This document shows positions 24,219-33,497 of a stretch of 64,000 nucleotides of DNA, piece by piece (positions within the stretch are counted from its first letter, which is position 1; each line of letters opens with the position of its first letter). The position numbers and the translations under genes were made by a program. The stretch is from Roseomonas sp. OT10 (GTDB taxonomy: Bacteria; Pseudomonadota; Alphaproteobacteria; Acetobacterales; Acetobacteraceae): positions 3,492,001 to 3,556,000 of the forward strand of contig NZ_CP087719.1 of the NCBI RefSeq assembly GCF_020991085.1, read 5' to 3'. Under the pieces are notes generated by a model. It was given only the letters and a program-made list of their open reading frames with translations. It was not told the origin of the DNA and made no database searches.

Positions 24219-26417
24219 TCAATCCTGCATCCGGTCGCGGCGCCGCCGGTTGCCCGTGCCCACCACGCGTGCGGCCTTCAGCGCGCTGCCGCGGCCGGAC
24301 AGCGAGGGGTTGGTCATGAACCAGGCATGGGCGGAGACGGGCTTGTCGCCGGGATCGACGCGGCGCCACACGGTGTCGGGGCCGAGCTGCCAGGAGGAGG
24401 CGCTGTCCTTCAGGTTCACCACCATGATCTGGTCGAGGATCTGGGCATGCACGGTCGCGTTCTCCACGGGGACCATCGTCTCCACCCGCATGTCCATGTT
24501 GCGCGCCATCCAGTCGGCCGAGGAGATGTACACCTTCGCCCGGCGCGAGGGCAGGCGATGGCCGTTGCCGAAGACATAGACCCGGCTGTGCTCCAGGAAA
24601 CGCCCGACGATCGACTTCACGCGGATGTTGGCGGACAGGCCCGGCACGCCGGGGCGCAGGCAGCAGATGCCGCGCACCACGCAATCCACCCGCACCCCGG
24701 CGGCGGAGGCCCGGTAGAGCAGGTCGATCAGGCGCTCGTCCACCAGCGAGTTCATCTTCAGCCAGATCGCGGCGGGCCGCCCTTCCTGGGCGAAGGCGAT
24801 CTCCTGCTCGATCAGCGCGGTCAGCGTCGGCCGGATCGTCAGCGGCGAGAAGGCGAGGAGCTGCATCGTCTCCGGCCGCGCATAGCCCGTCAGGTAGTTG
24901 AACAGCCGCGCCGCGTCGCTGGTCAGCACGGGATCGGCGGTGAAGAAGGACAGGTCCGTGTAGATGCGCGCCGTGACGGGGTGGTAGTTGCCCGTGCCGA
25001 AATGCGCGTAGGAGCGCAGCGCGCTCCCCTCCCGCCGCACCACCAGCGAGACCTTGGCGTGGATCTTCAGGTCCACGAAGCCGTAGACGACCTGCACGCC
25101 GGCCGCCTCCAGCTCGCGCGCGATGGCGATGTTGCGCTCCTCGTCGAAGCGCGCCTTCAGCTCCACCATGGCGGTGACGGACTTGCCCTGCTCCGCCGCC
25201 TCGATCAGCGCGCGGGCGATCGAGCTGTCGCGCGAGGTGCGGTAGAGCGTCTGCTTGATCGCCACCACGTTCGGGTCGCGCGCCGCCTGGCGCAGGAACT
25301 GCACCACCACGTCGAAGGATTCGTAGGGGTGGTGGACGACGATGTCCTTGGCCCGGATCGCCGCGAAGGCGTCGCCGCCGAAGTCCAGGATGCGTTCGGG
25401 GAAGCGCGGCGTGTAGGGCGTGAACAGCAGGTCGGGCCGGTCGTCCACGATCATCTGCGTCAGGTCGGACAGGCCCAGCAGCCCGCGCACCTTGAACACC
25501 CCGCCCGGATCGGCGCGCGTCGCCTCGACCACGAACTGCACCATGTCGGGCGGCGTGTCCTGGGTGAGCGTCAGGCGGATGGCGCGGCCGCGCCGCCGGC
25601 GCTTGAGCGCCGTCTCGTAGGAGCGGACGAGGTCCTCCGCCTCCTCCTCGAACTCCACATCCGTGTCGCGGATCAGCCGGAACAGCCCGCGCTCGGCCGG
25701 GATGAAGCCGGGGAAGAGGTGCTTGAGGTTCAGCGCGATGAGGTCTTCCAGCGCCACGAAGCGGATGCTGCCGTTGCGCGGCAGGCGGACGAAGCGCTCC
25801 AGCCGCGGCGGCAGCGGCACCAGGGCGCGCATGGTGCCGCCATCGGCCTCCCGCACCAGGGTCAGCACCAGGCAGAGCGCGAGGTTGCCGATGAAGGGGA
25901 AGGGGTGCGCGGGATCGACGGCGAGCGGCGTCAGGACGGGGAAGACCCGCTCCATGAACCAGCCCTCCAGCCAGGCGCGGTCCGCCTCCTCCAGATCCTC
26001 GGGCCGGGCGAGGGAGAGCCCCTCCTTCTCCAGCAGGATGCGCACCTCCTCCCAGGCGGCGCGCTGGCCCTCGATCAGCGCCCCGGCGCGCTCGTTCACC
26101 GCGGCGAGCTGCTGGCTGGGCGTCAGCCCGTCGGGGGAGATCCGGGCCACCCCCGCCCGTTCCTGCCCGACCAGCCCGGCGACGCGGACGGAGTAGAACT
26201 CGTCGAGGTTGGAGGCGGAGATGGCGATGAAGCGCAGCCGCTCCAGCAGCGGGTGGTCCGGATGCGCCGCCTGCTCCAGCACCCGCTCGTTGAAGGCGAG
26301 CCAGGAGAGCTCCCGGTTGATGAAGCGCCAGCTCGCCGCGGTCAGGTCCCCCGCCGGGGCGTCGGCCGGCATGTCGAAGGGAATGGCGGGCAGGTCGGGC
26401 GCGTTGAGCGTGTCCAT
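24219..26417 (-). CDS. ppk1: Polyphosphate kinase 1
   Basis: A 732-residue enzyme of normal length that reversibly polymerises ATP gamma-phosphate into polyphosphate. Family segments in order: [19 protein letters not shown] at the N-terminus, [75 protein letters not shown] (containing the phosphorylated-His region), [20 protein letters not shown] and [18 protein letters not shown] near the end. Its stop overlaps or abuts the ppx start. Together ppk1 and ppx set cellular polyphosphate level. Confidence 0.96.
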   Translation of the reverse strand: MDTLNAPDLPAIPFDMPADAPAGDLTAASWRFINRELSWLAFNERVLEQAAHPDHPLLERLRFIAISASNLDEFYSVRVAGLVGQERAGVARISPDGLTPSQQLAAVNERAGALIEGQRAAWEEVRILLEKEGLSLARPEDLEEADRAWLEGWFMERVFPVLTPLAVDPAHPFPFIGNLALCLVLTLVREADGGTMRALVPLPPRLERFVRLPRNGSIRFVALEDLIALNLKHLFPGFIPAERGLFRLIRDTDVEFEEEAEDLVRSYETALKRRRRGRAIRLTLTQDTPPDMVQFVVEATRADPGGVFKVRGLLGLSDLTQMIVDDRPDLLFTPYTPRFPERILDFGGDAFAAIRAKDIVVHHPYESFDVVVQFLRQAARDPNVVAIKQTLYRTSRDSSIARALIEAAEQGKSVTAMVELKARFDEERNIAIARELEAAGVQVVYGFVDLKIHAKVSLVVRREGSALRSYAHFGTGNYHPVTARIYTDLSFFTADPVLTSDAARLFNYLTGYARPETMQLLAFSPLTIRPTLTALIEQEIAFAQEGRPAAIWLKMNSLVDERLIDLLYRASAAGVRVDCVVRGICCLRPGVPGLSANIRVKSIVGRFLEHSRVYVFGNGHRLPSRRAKVYISSADWMARNMDMRVETMVPVENATVHAQILDQIMVVNLKDSASSWQLGPDTVWRRVDPGDKPVSAHAWFMTNPSLSGRGSALKAARVVGTGNRRRRDRMQD

Positions 26418-26429
26418 GGCCCCTCCAGG

Positions 26430-27179
26430 CTACAGCAGCCGCGGCGGGTCGTTCGAGGCACCCCCCGGGCCTGCCACGGAAACGTCATGCCGGCCGGCGC
26501 GGGCCTCCTCGCCCCCCTCCTCCGGTCCGAAGCCCGGCATGCCGGACAGGACCTGCCGCGCGAGCGCCTTGGTCACCGCTCCCCCGGCCGCCAGGGCCGC
26601 GCGATCGAGCTTCGCCGCGGCCAGCGACACGGCCGCGGCCTCGCGCGGCAGGCGCAGCAGCAGCCAGTCCTGGGTGGCGGGATCCACCCGCACCTGGCGC
26701 TCGGCGAAGTGGTGGGCGAGCAGGGCGCGCAGCAGCGCCTCCGACGGCTCCTCCACCTCCACCGCATGGGTGGCGCGCAGGCGGGAGGCGAGGTCGGGCA
26801 GCCCCACCCGCCAGCGCGCCGGCGGCTCCCGCCCGGCCAGCAGCAGCAGGGCGCCGGCGCTGTGGCAGGCGTTGACGAGGTGGAACAGCGCCTCCTCCTC
26901 GGCCGGGCAGTCGGCATCGTCCACGGCGGAGGGCAGCCCGTCCGGCACGCCACGCAGCGAGGGACCCTCCAGCACGCGCAGTCCCAGGCGCGCCGCCGCC
27001 TGGCGGAGCAGGAGGGACTTGCCCACGCCCTCCGGCCCGAACAGGGCGAGCCGGTGGTTCGGCCAGTCGTCCGGCGCGGCCAGCCAGGTGCGGGCCACCG
27101 CGTTGGACGGGTCGGGCAGGACCGGCGCGCCGCGCTCGGGCGGCAGGGCCAGCGGCAGGGGAAGCTGGCGCGCGCTCAC
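26430..27179 (-). CDS. hda: DnaA-related Hda-like protein
   Basis: A 249-residue AAA+ protein. Near the N-terminus is QLPLPLAL (residues 5-12), matching the sliding-clamp binding motif of Hda. Walker A is GPEGVGKSLLLRQAA and a Walker B-like AVDDADCP follows; LASRLRATHAVEVEEP and the sensor-like LLLRLPREAAAVSLAAAKLD are also typical. Hda stimulates hydrolysis of DnaA-bound ATP at the clamp, preventing over-initiation. The C-terminal 40 residues (after VLSGMPGFG) are low-complexity and variable. Position between ppk1 and an AI-2E-family permease, opposite purMN, is a recurrent alphaproteobacterial arrangement as far as I recall. Confidence 0.88.
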   Translation of the reverse strand: MSARQLPLPLALPPERGAPVLPDPSNAVARTWLAAPDDWPNHRLALFGPEGVGKSLLLRQAAARLGLRVLEGPSLRGVPDGLPSAVDDADCPAEEEALFHLVNACHSAGALLLLAGREPPARWRVGLPDLASRLRATHAVEVEEPSEALLRALLAHHFAERQVRVDPATQDWLLLRLPREAAAVSLAAAKLDRAALAAGGAVTKALARQVLSGMPGFGPEEGGEEARAGRHDVSVAGPGGASNDPPRLL

Positions 27180-27189
27180 GACCGCCTCC

Positions 27190-28479
27190 TTACATCCCGG
27201 TCCGGGGCGGGTCGAGGTAGAGCGGGCTGGCGAGGTAGCGGCGCAGCCAGTACCGCGCCAGCACCCCGATCACGGCGGCCATCGGCACCGCCAGCAGCAC
27301 GCCCAGGAAGCCGAAGGCGATGCCGCCGGCGAAGAGGGCGAAGATCACCCAGACCGCGTGCAGCTCCACCCGGTCGCCCAGCAGGCGTGGATAGATCATG
27401 TAGCCCTCGACCGTCTGGCCGAACAGGAAGACGCCCAGCACGAGCCCCAGCCCGCCCCAGCTTCCCCACTGCCCCGCCGCCAGCAGCAGTGCCGTGACCA
27501 TGCCGGTGAAGGAGCCGACATAGGGGATGAAGGACAGGAACCCCGCGAGCAGCCCGACCAGCAGCCCCAGCTCCAGCCCCACGGCGGACAGCGCCATGGC
27601 GTAGTAGACGGCGAGGATGGCGCAGCAGATCAGCTGCCCGCGCAGCCAGGCGGAGAGCACCCGGTCCGTGTCCTTCGCCAGGGTGCGGATGGTGGCGGCG
27701 TAGCGGCGCGGCAGCCAGGATTCGATCCGCATCGTGATGCGCGGCCAGTCGCGCAGCAGGTAGAAGCCCACCACCGGCGTCACCACCAGGTAGGTGAAGA
27801 CGTTGAGCACGGCATAGCCGAAGCCGAGCAGCCCGTTGCCGCCGCCGAAGACCTGCGTCACCGCCCCGGCGAGGTAGGCCAGGATCGTCCCCGCCTGGCG
27901 CACGGCGAGATCCTGGATGCGGCCGTCCAGCACCGCCGGGCCGAAGCGTTCCGCCGCCATCGCCAGCAGCTCCCGCATGCCCGCGCCGATTCGGGCGATG
28001 TAGTCGGGCAGCCGCTGCAGCAGCACCCCCACCTGGGCGATCAGCAGCGGGTAGAGCAGCAGCAACGCCAGCAGCAGCAGCGCGAAGAGCGCCAGGATGA
28101 GCAGCGAGGCGCCGAGCCCGCGGGGCAGGCCCAGCCGGGCCAGGCGCGTCACCGGCGGGTCGAGGAAGTAGGCGATGCACCCGGCCAGGACGAAGGGCGT
28201 CAGGATCGGCGCGAAGAGCCAGAGCGAGACGATCAGCGCCGCCAGCAGGCCCAGGATCAGGCCGATCCGTTGCCCCCGCGTCGCCGTGCGGGCGCCGAGC
28301 GGACCCTCCGGCAGGGCACCCCCGGCCGGCAGCGGCACGGCCGGGCTGCGTGGCGGCAGCGTGCCGCCCGCCGGGGCGGCGGAGGGGGGCGCGCCCCCCG
28401 GGCCGGCCGGGCGTGCCGGCGGCGCGACGAGCCCGGCCCTGGGCAGGGTCGCCGGCGGTCCGGGCGGCAGGCGGCTCAC
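27190..28479 (-). CDS. AI-2E/PerM-family membrane transporter
   Basis: A 429-residue inner-membrane protein. After a 70-residue Pro/Ala-rich cytoplasmic leader it has the family pattern of hydrophobic segments: IGLILGLLAALIVSLWLFAP, APILTPFVLAGCIAYFLDP, LLILALFALLLLALLLLY, later FTYLVVTPVVGFYLLRDW and LLVGLLAGFLSFIPYVGSF, and near the end FALFAGGIAFGFLGVLLAVP. The start is GTG 28479, overlapping the stop of the upstream phosphatidyltransferase by four bases. Family members export small molecules or act as Na+/H+ antiporters; the substrate here is unknown. Confidence 0.9.
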   Translation of the reverse strand: MSRLPPGPPATLPRAGLVAPPARPAGPGGAPPSAAPAGGTLPPRSPAVPLPAGGALPEGPLGARTATRGQRIGLILGLLAALIVSLWLFAPILTPFVLAGCIAYFLDPPVTRLARLGLPRGLGASLLILALFALLLLALLLLYPLLIAQVGVLLQRLPDYIARIGAGMRELLAMAAERFGPAVLDGRIQDLAVRQAGTILAYLAGAVTQVFGGGNGLLGFGYAVLNVFTYLVVTPVVGFYLLRDWPRITMRIESWLPRRYAATIRTLAKDTDRVLSAWLRGQLICCAILAVYYAMALSAVGLELGLLVGLLAGFLSFIPYVGSFTGMVTALLLAAGQWGSWGGLGLVLGVFLFGQTVEGYMIYPRLLGDRVELHAVWVIFALFAGGIAFGFLGVLLAVPMAAVIGVLARYWLRRYLASPLYLDPPRTGM

Positions 28480-29129
28480 CCGGCGCGGGCCCGGCGGGCC
28501 AGCGCCCAGACATAGGCGGCCCCGGAGAGGACGGTGGTCAGCGCGGTCAGCGCCGTCAGCACGTCCAGCACCCCGGGCAGGCGCAGGCCGAAGCCCGCGA
28601 TCCCCAGGGCGGCGGCGGCCAGCACGATCTGCAACAGGGTATTGGCCTTGGAGATCGGCAGCGGCCGGATTCGCGGCGGTGCCCCGGCCAGGGAGAGGAG
28701 CAGCACCCCGCCCACGATCAGCACGTCCCGGAACACGACGAGGATCGCCAGCCAGTCCGGCAGCACGTCGATGACGGCGAGGGTGACGTAGACGCTGACC
28801 AGCAGCGCCTTGTCCGCGACCGGGTCGAGCAGCGCGCCGAGGGTGGAGCGGACCTGGAAGGTGCGTGCCCACCAGCCATCCACCGCATCCGAGATCCCCG
28901 CCGCCACGAAGAGCAGGAAGGCGAGGTCCAGGCGGTGCTGGAGGATGCACCACACCACCGCCGGCACGGCGCAGAGGCGGAGGAAGGTGATGGCGTTGGG
29001 AATGGTGAGCAGGCCCGAATCCGCGGCGCCCGCGGCGGGCGGTGGCGGGGGCTGGCCGGTGCCGGCCGGCCCGGTGTCCGGGTCGGCCGGATCAGGCGCC
29101 CCCGGCAAGGCCGAGGCGCCAACTGCCAT
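28476..29129 (-). CDS. CDP-alcohol phosphatidyltransferase family protein (PgsA-like)
   Basis: A 217-residue membrane enzyme. The CDP-alcohol signature is complete: SDAVDGWWARTFQVRS followed by TLGALLDPVADK, i.e. D-x2-D-G-x2-A-R-x8-G-x3-D-x3-D. Hydrophobic segments flank it (FLRLCAVPAVVWCIL, VLIVGGVLLLSLAG). Members transfer phosphate-alcohols from CDP-diacylglycerol, e.g. making phosphatidylglycerol phosphate. The first 38 residues are Pro/Ala-rich and may not be native. ATG 29129 lies inside the end of the upstream gene (38-base overlap in another frame), while the stop overlaps the next gene by four bases. Confidence 0.88.
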   Translation of the reverse strand: MAVGASALPGAPDPADPDTGPAGTGQPPPPPAAGAADSGLLTIPNAITFLRLCAVPAVVWCILQHRLDLAFLLFVAAGISDAVDGWWARTFQVRSTLGALLDPVADKALLVSVYVTLAVIDVLPDWLAILVVFRDVLIVGGVLLLSLAGAPPRIRPLPISKANTLLQIVLAAAALGIAGFGLRLPGVLDVLTALTALTTVLSGAAYVWALARRARAG

Positions 29130-29910
29130 CCGGCGCGAGCTGCATCGTCAGCCCCGCCGCCGCCAGCTCCGGCGCCATCGCGTCGGCCGGGGCGCGCAGC
29201 CCGATCCGGATGCGGGCCCGGTCCACCGCCAGCGCGCGCACGTCCACGCTCGCGACCTGCGGGCTGCCCAGCAGCCGACGGTGAAGCTGCAGCCATTCCG
29301 GCAGCGAGCGGTAGCCCGCCGCCGCCTCCACCCAGAAGGATGCCGGGCCGCGCGGCACCGGGGCGGCGGCGGGGGCCGTGGCACCGCCGCCATCGGTCGG
29401 GCCGCCGCCGGAGCCGCCCCCCGACGGCGCGCGGCCGCCCAGGGAGGCGACGCGGCCGGGGTTGAAATTCACCGTCACCCGGCCGGTGAAGCCGGTGCGG
29501 CTGGCGCGCTCCTGCTCCACCACGATGGAGGAGACCAGCCGGTCGATCTGGGAGGCGGAGAGGCCCGTGGGCAGGCCCAGCTCCGACGCCATGCGCTCGT
29601 AGGCGATGCGCTGGGCGGAGGCATAGGCCTGCTCGCGTGCCTTCACCGCATCCTCGGCGGTGGCCTCGGCGGGGACGTTGCGCTGGGTGTAGCCGCCCCC
29701 GGTGGAGGGCGCGGCCGCCGCCGCCGCCGGCTCGGCCGGCTGCGAGCGGGCGGGGCCCGCCATGGCCAGCAGCAACGCGGCCGCTAGCAGCGCCGCGGAC
29801 GCCGCGGCCATGAGCGGCGCGGGCGGCTGGCCCCGCAGCGTCGTGGTTGCGCCCGCGCGCGAGACGTGTTGCCTTCCGGCCGCCCTGCGGCAGCGCACCT
29901 GGCCCGGCAT
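29092..29910 (-). CDS. Exported protein of unknown function (DUF2066-like)
   Basis: About 272 residues from ATG 29910, which has GGAAGG seven bases upstream; ATG 29811 would give 239 residues but has no ribosome site. The N-terminus has a long basic stretch and then a hydrophobic core [18 protein letters not shown] and a cleavage site near RSQPA, so export is expected. The mature part has [20 protein letters not shown] and [12 protein letters not shown], a Gly/Ala-rich linker and a C-terminal domain [19 protein letters not shown]. This fits my recollection of an uncharacterised family found beside purM in alphaproteobacteria; the family name is tentative. Function is unknown. It heads the operon toward the phosphatidyltransferase. 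Confidence 0.7.
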   Translation of the reverse strand: MPGQVRCRRAAGRQHVSRAGATTTLRGQPPAPLMAAASAALLAAALLLAMAGPARSQPAEPAAAAAAPSTGGGYTQRNVPAEATAEDAVKAREQAYASAQRIAYERMASELGLPTGLSASQIDRLVSSIVVEQERASRTGFTGRVTVNFNPGRVASLGGRAPSGGGSGGGPTDGGGATAPAAAPVPRGPASFWVEAAAGYRSLPEWLQLHRRLLGSPQVASVDVRALAVDRARIRIGLRAPADAMAPELAAAGLTMQLAPDGSWRLGLAGGA

Positions 29911-29970
29911 CGTCCGTCCTTCCCGTGCTGCCCGATTCAGACCTGTGGGCATAGCCGATCGGGAGCGATG

Positions 29971-31038
29971 ATGACCAGCCTGACCTACCGCGACGCCGGC
30001 GTGGACATCGAGGCCGGTGACGCGCTGGTGGATCACATCAAGCCGCTCGCCCGCGCCACCGACCGGCCCGGGACCATGGGGGGCCTCGGCGGCTTCGGCG
30101 CTCTGTTCGACCTGAAGGCGGCGGGCTTCACCGATCCGGTGCTGGTCTCCTCCACCGACGGGGTGGGGACCAAGCTGCGGCTGGCCATCGATTCCGGCCA
30201 TCACGATGCGGTGGGCATCGACCTCGTGGCCATGTGCGTGAACGACCTCGTCGTGCAGGGCGCCGAGCCGCTGTTCTTCCTGGACTACTTCGCCACCGGC
30301 AGGCTGGAGCTGGAACAGGCGCGCGCCGTCATCGCCGGCATCGCCGAGGGCTGCCGCCAGGCCGGCTGCGCCCTGGTCGGCGGCGAGACGGCCGAGATGC
30401 CGGGCATGTACCATGGCGGCGACTACGACCTCGCCGGCTTCTCGGTCGGTGCGGCCGAGCGCGACGCGCTGCTGCCGAAGCCCGACGTGGGCGCGGGCGA
30501 CGTGGTGCTGGGGCTGCTCTCCTCCGGGGTGCATTCCAACGGCTTCTCCCTGGTCCGGCGCATCGTCGCGGGCGGCAATGCCGGGCTGGGCGACCCCGCC
30601 CCCTTCGGCGGCGGCACCCTGGCCCAGGCGCTGCTGGAGCCGACGCGGATCTACGTGAAGCCCGTGCTCGCCCTGCACCGCGCCGGGCTGCTGAAGGCGG
30701 CCGCGCACATCACCGGCGGCGGGCTGCCGGGCAACCTGCCGCGCGTGCTGCCCCAGGGCATGGCCGCCGTCATCGACGCCGCCGCCTGGACGCCGCCGCC
30801 GGTCTTCGCCTGGCTGGCGAAGCTGGGCGGCGTGGCGGCGGAGGAGATGCTGCGGGTCTTCAACTGCGGCATCGGCATGGCGCTGGTCGTGGCCGAATCC
30901 GACGTTCCGGCGGCGACCGAGCTGCTGACCGGGGCAGGCGAGACGGTCGTCCGCATCGGCCGCATCGAGGCCGCGGCGGAAGGAGAGACGGCCGCCGTGC
31001 GCTTCGACAACCTCGCCCCCGGCTGGCCGGCGGCCTGA
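29971..31038 (+). CDS. purM: Phosphoribosylformylglycinamidine cyclo-ligase (AIR synthetase)
   Basis: A 355-residue cytosolic purine-biosynthesis enzyme that converts FGAM to AIR with ATP. Typical segments: [20 protein letters not shown] at the N-terminus, [92 protein letters not shown] and [11 protein letters not shown]. Two ATGs lie side by side; GGAG at 29962-29965 is spaced correctly for 29971 rather than 29968. The stop TGA shares a base with the purN start (TGATG), so the two are coupled. Confidence 0.96.
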   Translation: MTSLTYRDAGVDIEAGDALVDHIKPLARATDRPGTMGGLGGFGALFDLKAAGFTDPVLVSSTDGVGTKLRLAIDSGHHDAVGIDLVAMCVNDLVVQGAEPLFFLDYFATGRLELEQARAVIAGIAEGCRQAGCALVGGETAEMPGMYHGGDYDLAGFSVGAAERDALLPKPDVGAGDVVLGLLSSGVHSNGFSLVRRIVAGGNAGLGDPAPFGGGTLAQALLEPTRIYVKPVLALHRAGLLKAAAHITGGGLPGNLPRVLPQGMAAVIDAAAWTPPPVFAWLAKLGGVAAEEMLRVFNCGIGMALVVAESDVPAATELLTGAGETVVRIGRIEAAAEGETAAVRFDNLAPGWPAA

Positions 31039-31718
31039 TGGCCCGGCCCCGCGTCGCGGTCCTCATCTCCGGCCGCGGCAGCAACATGGCGGCGCTGCTG
31101 GAGGCGGCCGCCGACCCCGCCTATCCGGCGGAGATCGCGCTGGTGCTGTCCAACCGCGCCGAGGCCGCCGGCCTCGCGCGCGCGGCGGCGGCCGGGGTAC
31201 CGACCGCCGTGGTGGAGAGCCGGGCCTTCCGTGGCGACCGTCCGGGCTTCGAGGCGGCGGTGCAGGCGGTGCTGGAGGAACGGCGCATCGCCCTGGTCGC
31301 CCTCGCCGGCTTCATGCGGGTGCTGACGGAGGGCTTCGTGCGCCGGTGGGAGGGGCGGATGCTGAACGTCCATCCCAGCCTGCTGCCCGCCTTTCCCGGG
31401 CTGGACACCCACGAGCGCGCCCTGGCCGCCGGGGTACGGCTGCATGGCTGCACCGTCCACCTCGTCTCGCCCGGGGTGGATGAGGGGCCGATCCTGGCCC
31501 AGGCCGCGGTGCCGGTGCTGCCGGGCGACGACGCCGCCGCCCTGGCCGCCCGGGTGCTGGCGCAGGAGCACCGGCTCTACCCCGCGGCCCTGGCCTGGCT
31601 GGCGGAAGGACGGGTCGCGCCGGATGGCCGGCTGGAGGGGGTGACGGCCGCGACGGGCAGCCTCGCGAACCCCTTGCCTGGGCGGTCCAGGCTGCATACA
31701 CCCGGAAGCGAGGCTTGA
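31038..31718 (+). CDS. purN: Phosphoribosylglycinamide formyltransferase
   Basis: A 226-residue folate-dependent enzyme transferring a formyl group to GAR. The frame is open far upstream inside purM, but ATG 31038 is the coupled start. Family segments: VAVLISGRGSNMAALLEAA (phosphate loop), ALAGFMRVLTEGFV, LNVHPSLLPAFPGLDTHERA with the catalytic His and the Asn before it, GCTVHLVSPGVDEGPILAQA with catalytic Asp, and ALAARVLAQEHRLYP. A roughly 20-residue tail after RLEGVTAATG is variable. Confidence 0.96.
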   Translation: MARPRVAVLISGRGSNMAALLEAAADPAYPAEIALVLSNRAEAAGLARAAAAGVPTAVVESRAFRGDRPGFEAAVQAVLEERRIALVALAGFMRVLTEGFVRRWEGRMLNVHPSLLPAFPGLDTHERALAAGVRLHGCTVHLVSPGVDEGPILAQAAVPVLPGDDAAALAARVLAQEHRLYPAALAWLAEGRVAPDGRLEGVTAATGSLANPLPGRSRLHTPGSEA

Positions 31719-31738
31719 GGGGAGCAGGATACGGCGCC

Positions 31739-31897
31739 ATGGCCGAGGTTCAGACGAGTTACGAGATGGTGCCCGTGGCGGCGAAGGACATCCTCGCCGA
31801 TCGCCAGCATGGCTGGGACACCTTCATGCGCGCCACCCAGTGGGGCATCGGCGCCGTGGTGGTCCTGCTGGTGCTGATCTACCTGTTCTTCGGCTGA
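31739..31897 (+). CDS. aa3-type cytochrome c oxidase subunit IV-like peptide
   Basis: A 52-residue single-span membrane protein. After a short soluble head (AEVQTSYEMVPVAAKDILA) comes DTFMRATQWGIGAV and a membrane segment VVVLLVLIYLFF at the very C-terminus. This matches the small bacterial aa3 subunit IV family, which ends in F-x-F-x-[KR]-x(2)-x-W-like followed by one helix. ATG 31739 follows AGCAGGA at good spacing; an upstream in-frame ATG at 31715 lacks one. No other oxidase genes are nearby, so the link to aa3 oxidase rests on the family resemblance. The TGA stop (31895-31897) is also the left flank of element G. Confidence 0.72.
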   Translation: MAEVQTSYEMVPVAAKDILADRQHGWDTFMRATQWGIGAVVVLLVLIYLFFG

Positions 31898-32313
31898 TAC
31901 CGACGACGGGATGACCTGACCCGGCGTCCTGTCATGATCCGGCGTCGGACCGGGAGGGGACGCCGTCCCCTCCCAGACCCTCCCCTGCCGGGGCCACAAG
32001 CGGGCCCCTGTCCCCACTGGGAGGCTGGCTCTACGCGGTGGGCGTCATCCTCCGGACTGAAACGGAACGCGGACAGGCGGGACGCCAGAATAGCTCTGAA
32101 GGCGTCAGCGAGGGCGACGGCCGTACCCGCCGAGGAGCATGGCTCCTCGGCGCTGTGACCCCGTGTCCGGCTGTCCCGCGGCAGCGCTGATCGGGTCCAG
32201 GGCCCGCAGGGTCCTGGCGGAGTGGGGGTACGGGGGCGAGGCAGAGCCTTGCCCCCGGGCCACGGGCGCACCCCGCGCCGGCACGGATCAAGACATTTCG
32301 CCGTCCGTCCGTA
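31898..32313 (+). mobile_element. MITE-like element, subfamily 1, copy G
   Basis: A 416-bp element with left end TACCGACGACGGGATG and right end CATTTCGCCGTCCGTCCGTA (a CGTC duplication). TGA flanks both sides: 31895-31897, which is the stop of the subunit IV peptide, and 32314-32316. The 23-nt hairpin is at 32129-32151 (perfect arms GCCGAGGAG/CTCCTCGGC). It separates the purMN operon from its apparent terminator at 32366-32390. No transposase gene is present. Confidence 0.82.
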
Positions 32314-32365
32314 TGAGGCCGGAGGCACGGGCACCGGGTGGCGAAGGCCCAGGCGGACACGGCGA

Positions 32366-32390
32366 GGGGCAGCCCAGGCTGCCCCTTTTT
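32366..32390 (+). terminator. Rho-independent terminator
   Basis: GGGGCAGCC and GGCTGCCCC form a perfect 9-bp stem with a two-base loop, directly followed by TTTTT (32386-32390). This is the cleanest intrinsic terminator in the window. It points rightward and should end transcripts from purM-purN-subunit IV. It now lies 468 bp past the last stop because element G is in between. Confidence 0.85.
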
Positions 32391-32431
32391 CGCGGGGACA
32401 GGGGGATGCGCCGCCGCCCCCTCCCCCGAGC

Positions 32432-33454
32432 CTATTCGGCCGCCATTTCGATGGCGTCGGCAGCCTGGGTCTTCTTCTGCTCCGCGCCCCAGAGCTTGCG
32501 GGTGGCCTTGAACCGGGACAGCAGGAAGTCGCCCGACATCACCGGCTCGTACTTCGCCTCCGCCTCGGACATGCCGAGTTGGCGCGGATCGACCACCGTG
32601 CGGAAGTCCGGGTTGCAGAAGAGCGGCATGGAGATCCGGTCGGTGTCCTTGGTGTGGATCACCCGATGGACGGTCGCGCGGAAGCGGCCATTGGTCCAGC
32701 GCTTCATCAGCTCGCCGACATTGATGACGTAGCTGCCGCGGATCGGCGGGGCGTCGATCCAGCTGTCGCCCTTGTCCAGCACCTGCAGCCCGCCGGACTC
32801 GTCCTGCCACAGGATGGTGACGATGCCGTGGTCGGTATGCGCGCCGGAGGCGGTCTCGCCCGCGCCCAGGCTCACCGCGCGGCCATAGCCGTAGTAGTGG
32901 TTGATCACCATGTCGGCGACGGGGTGGCTGAACTGGCGGCTGAAGAAGTCGGCCTCCTTGCCCAGGTAGAGCGCGAAGCCCTCCAGGATCTTCATCCCCA
33001 CCTCGAAGGTGCCCGTGTAGTAGCGGGTCAGCGCCGCCTCGAAGCCCGGCAGGTCGGGCCACTGGTTCGGGGCGTAGAGGGGCGTCCCCGCCAGGACCTC
33101 GGGATCGTCCTCCGCCACCGGGAAGCCCAGGTCGAAGCTGTCGCGGGCGAAGATCTTGCCGCTCTTGTGGACGGTGTCGCCCATCTCGCGATAGCCGCGG
33201 TTGTTGCGGTCGCTCTTCACCTTCAGCCGCTCCTCCAGCGGCAGGGCGAAGAAGGCGGCGGCGTGGTCGCGCGCGGCTTCGATCACCTCGACCGGGACAT
33301 GGTGGCCCACCGCGTAGAAGAAGCCGATCTCGTCGCAGGCCCGGCCGATCTGCGCGGCGACGGCGGCCTTTGCCGCCGGGTCGTCGGAATAGAGACCGCC
33401 GATGTCCACCAGCGGGATGGTGGCCCGCGTCGTCTCCTGCAGCACTGCGCTCAT
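32432..33454 (-). CDS. 2OG-Fe(II) oxygenase of the isopenicillin N synthase-like family
   Basis: A 340-residue soluble protein. The iron triad is His206-x-Asp208 (GAHTDHGIVTIL) and His263 (TVHRVIH), and the 2-oxoglutarate-binding Arg-x-Ser is Arg273/Ser275 (DRISMPLF). The N-terminal domain has IPLVDIGG and EIGFFYAVGHHVP, typical of this superfamily. ATG 33454 has GGAGG nine bases before it. The gene follows a three-gene importer on the same strand with a 43-base gap, so it probably oxidises the imported compound. Members hydroxylate, desaturate or cyclise many small molecules; the substrate is unknown. Confidence 0.9.
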   Translation of the reverse strand: MSAVLQETTRATIPLVDIGGLYSDDPAAKAAVAAQIGRACDEIGFFYAVGHHVPVEVIEAARDHAAAFFALPLEERLKVKSDRNNRGYREMGDTVHKSGKIFARDSFDLGFPVAEDDPEVLAGTPLYAPNQWPDLPGFEAALTRYYTGTFEVGMKILEGFALYLGKEADFFSRQFSHPVADMVINHYYGYGRAVSLGAGETASGAHTDHGIVTILWQDESGGLQVLDKGDSWIDAPPIRGSYVINVGELMKRWTNGRFRATVHRVIHTKDTDRISMPLFCNPDFRTVVDPRQLGMSEAEAKYEPVMSGDFLLSRFKATRKLWGAEQKKTQAADAIEMAAE

Positions 33455-33497
33455 CGCCTTCCTCCTTGTGCCCCACAGGGCGGCCCGGTCGCTCCGC

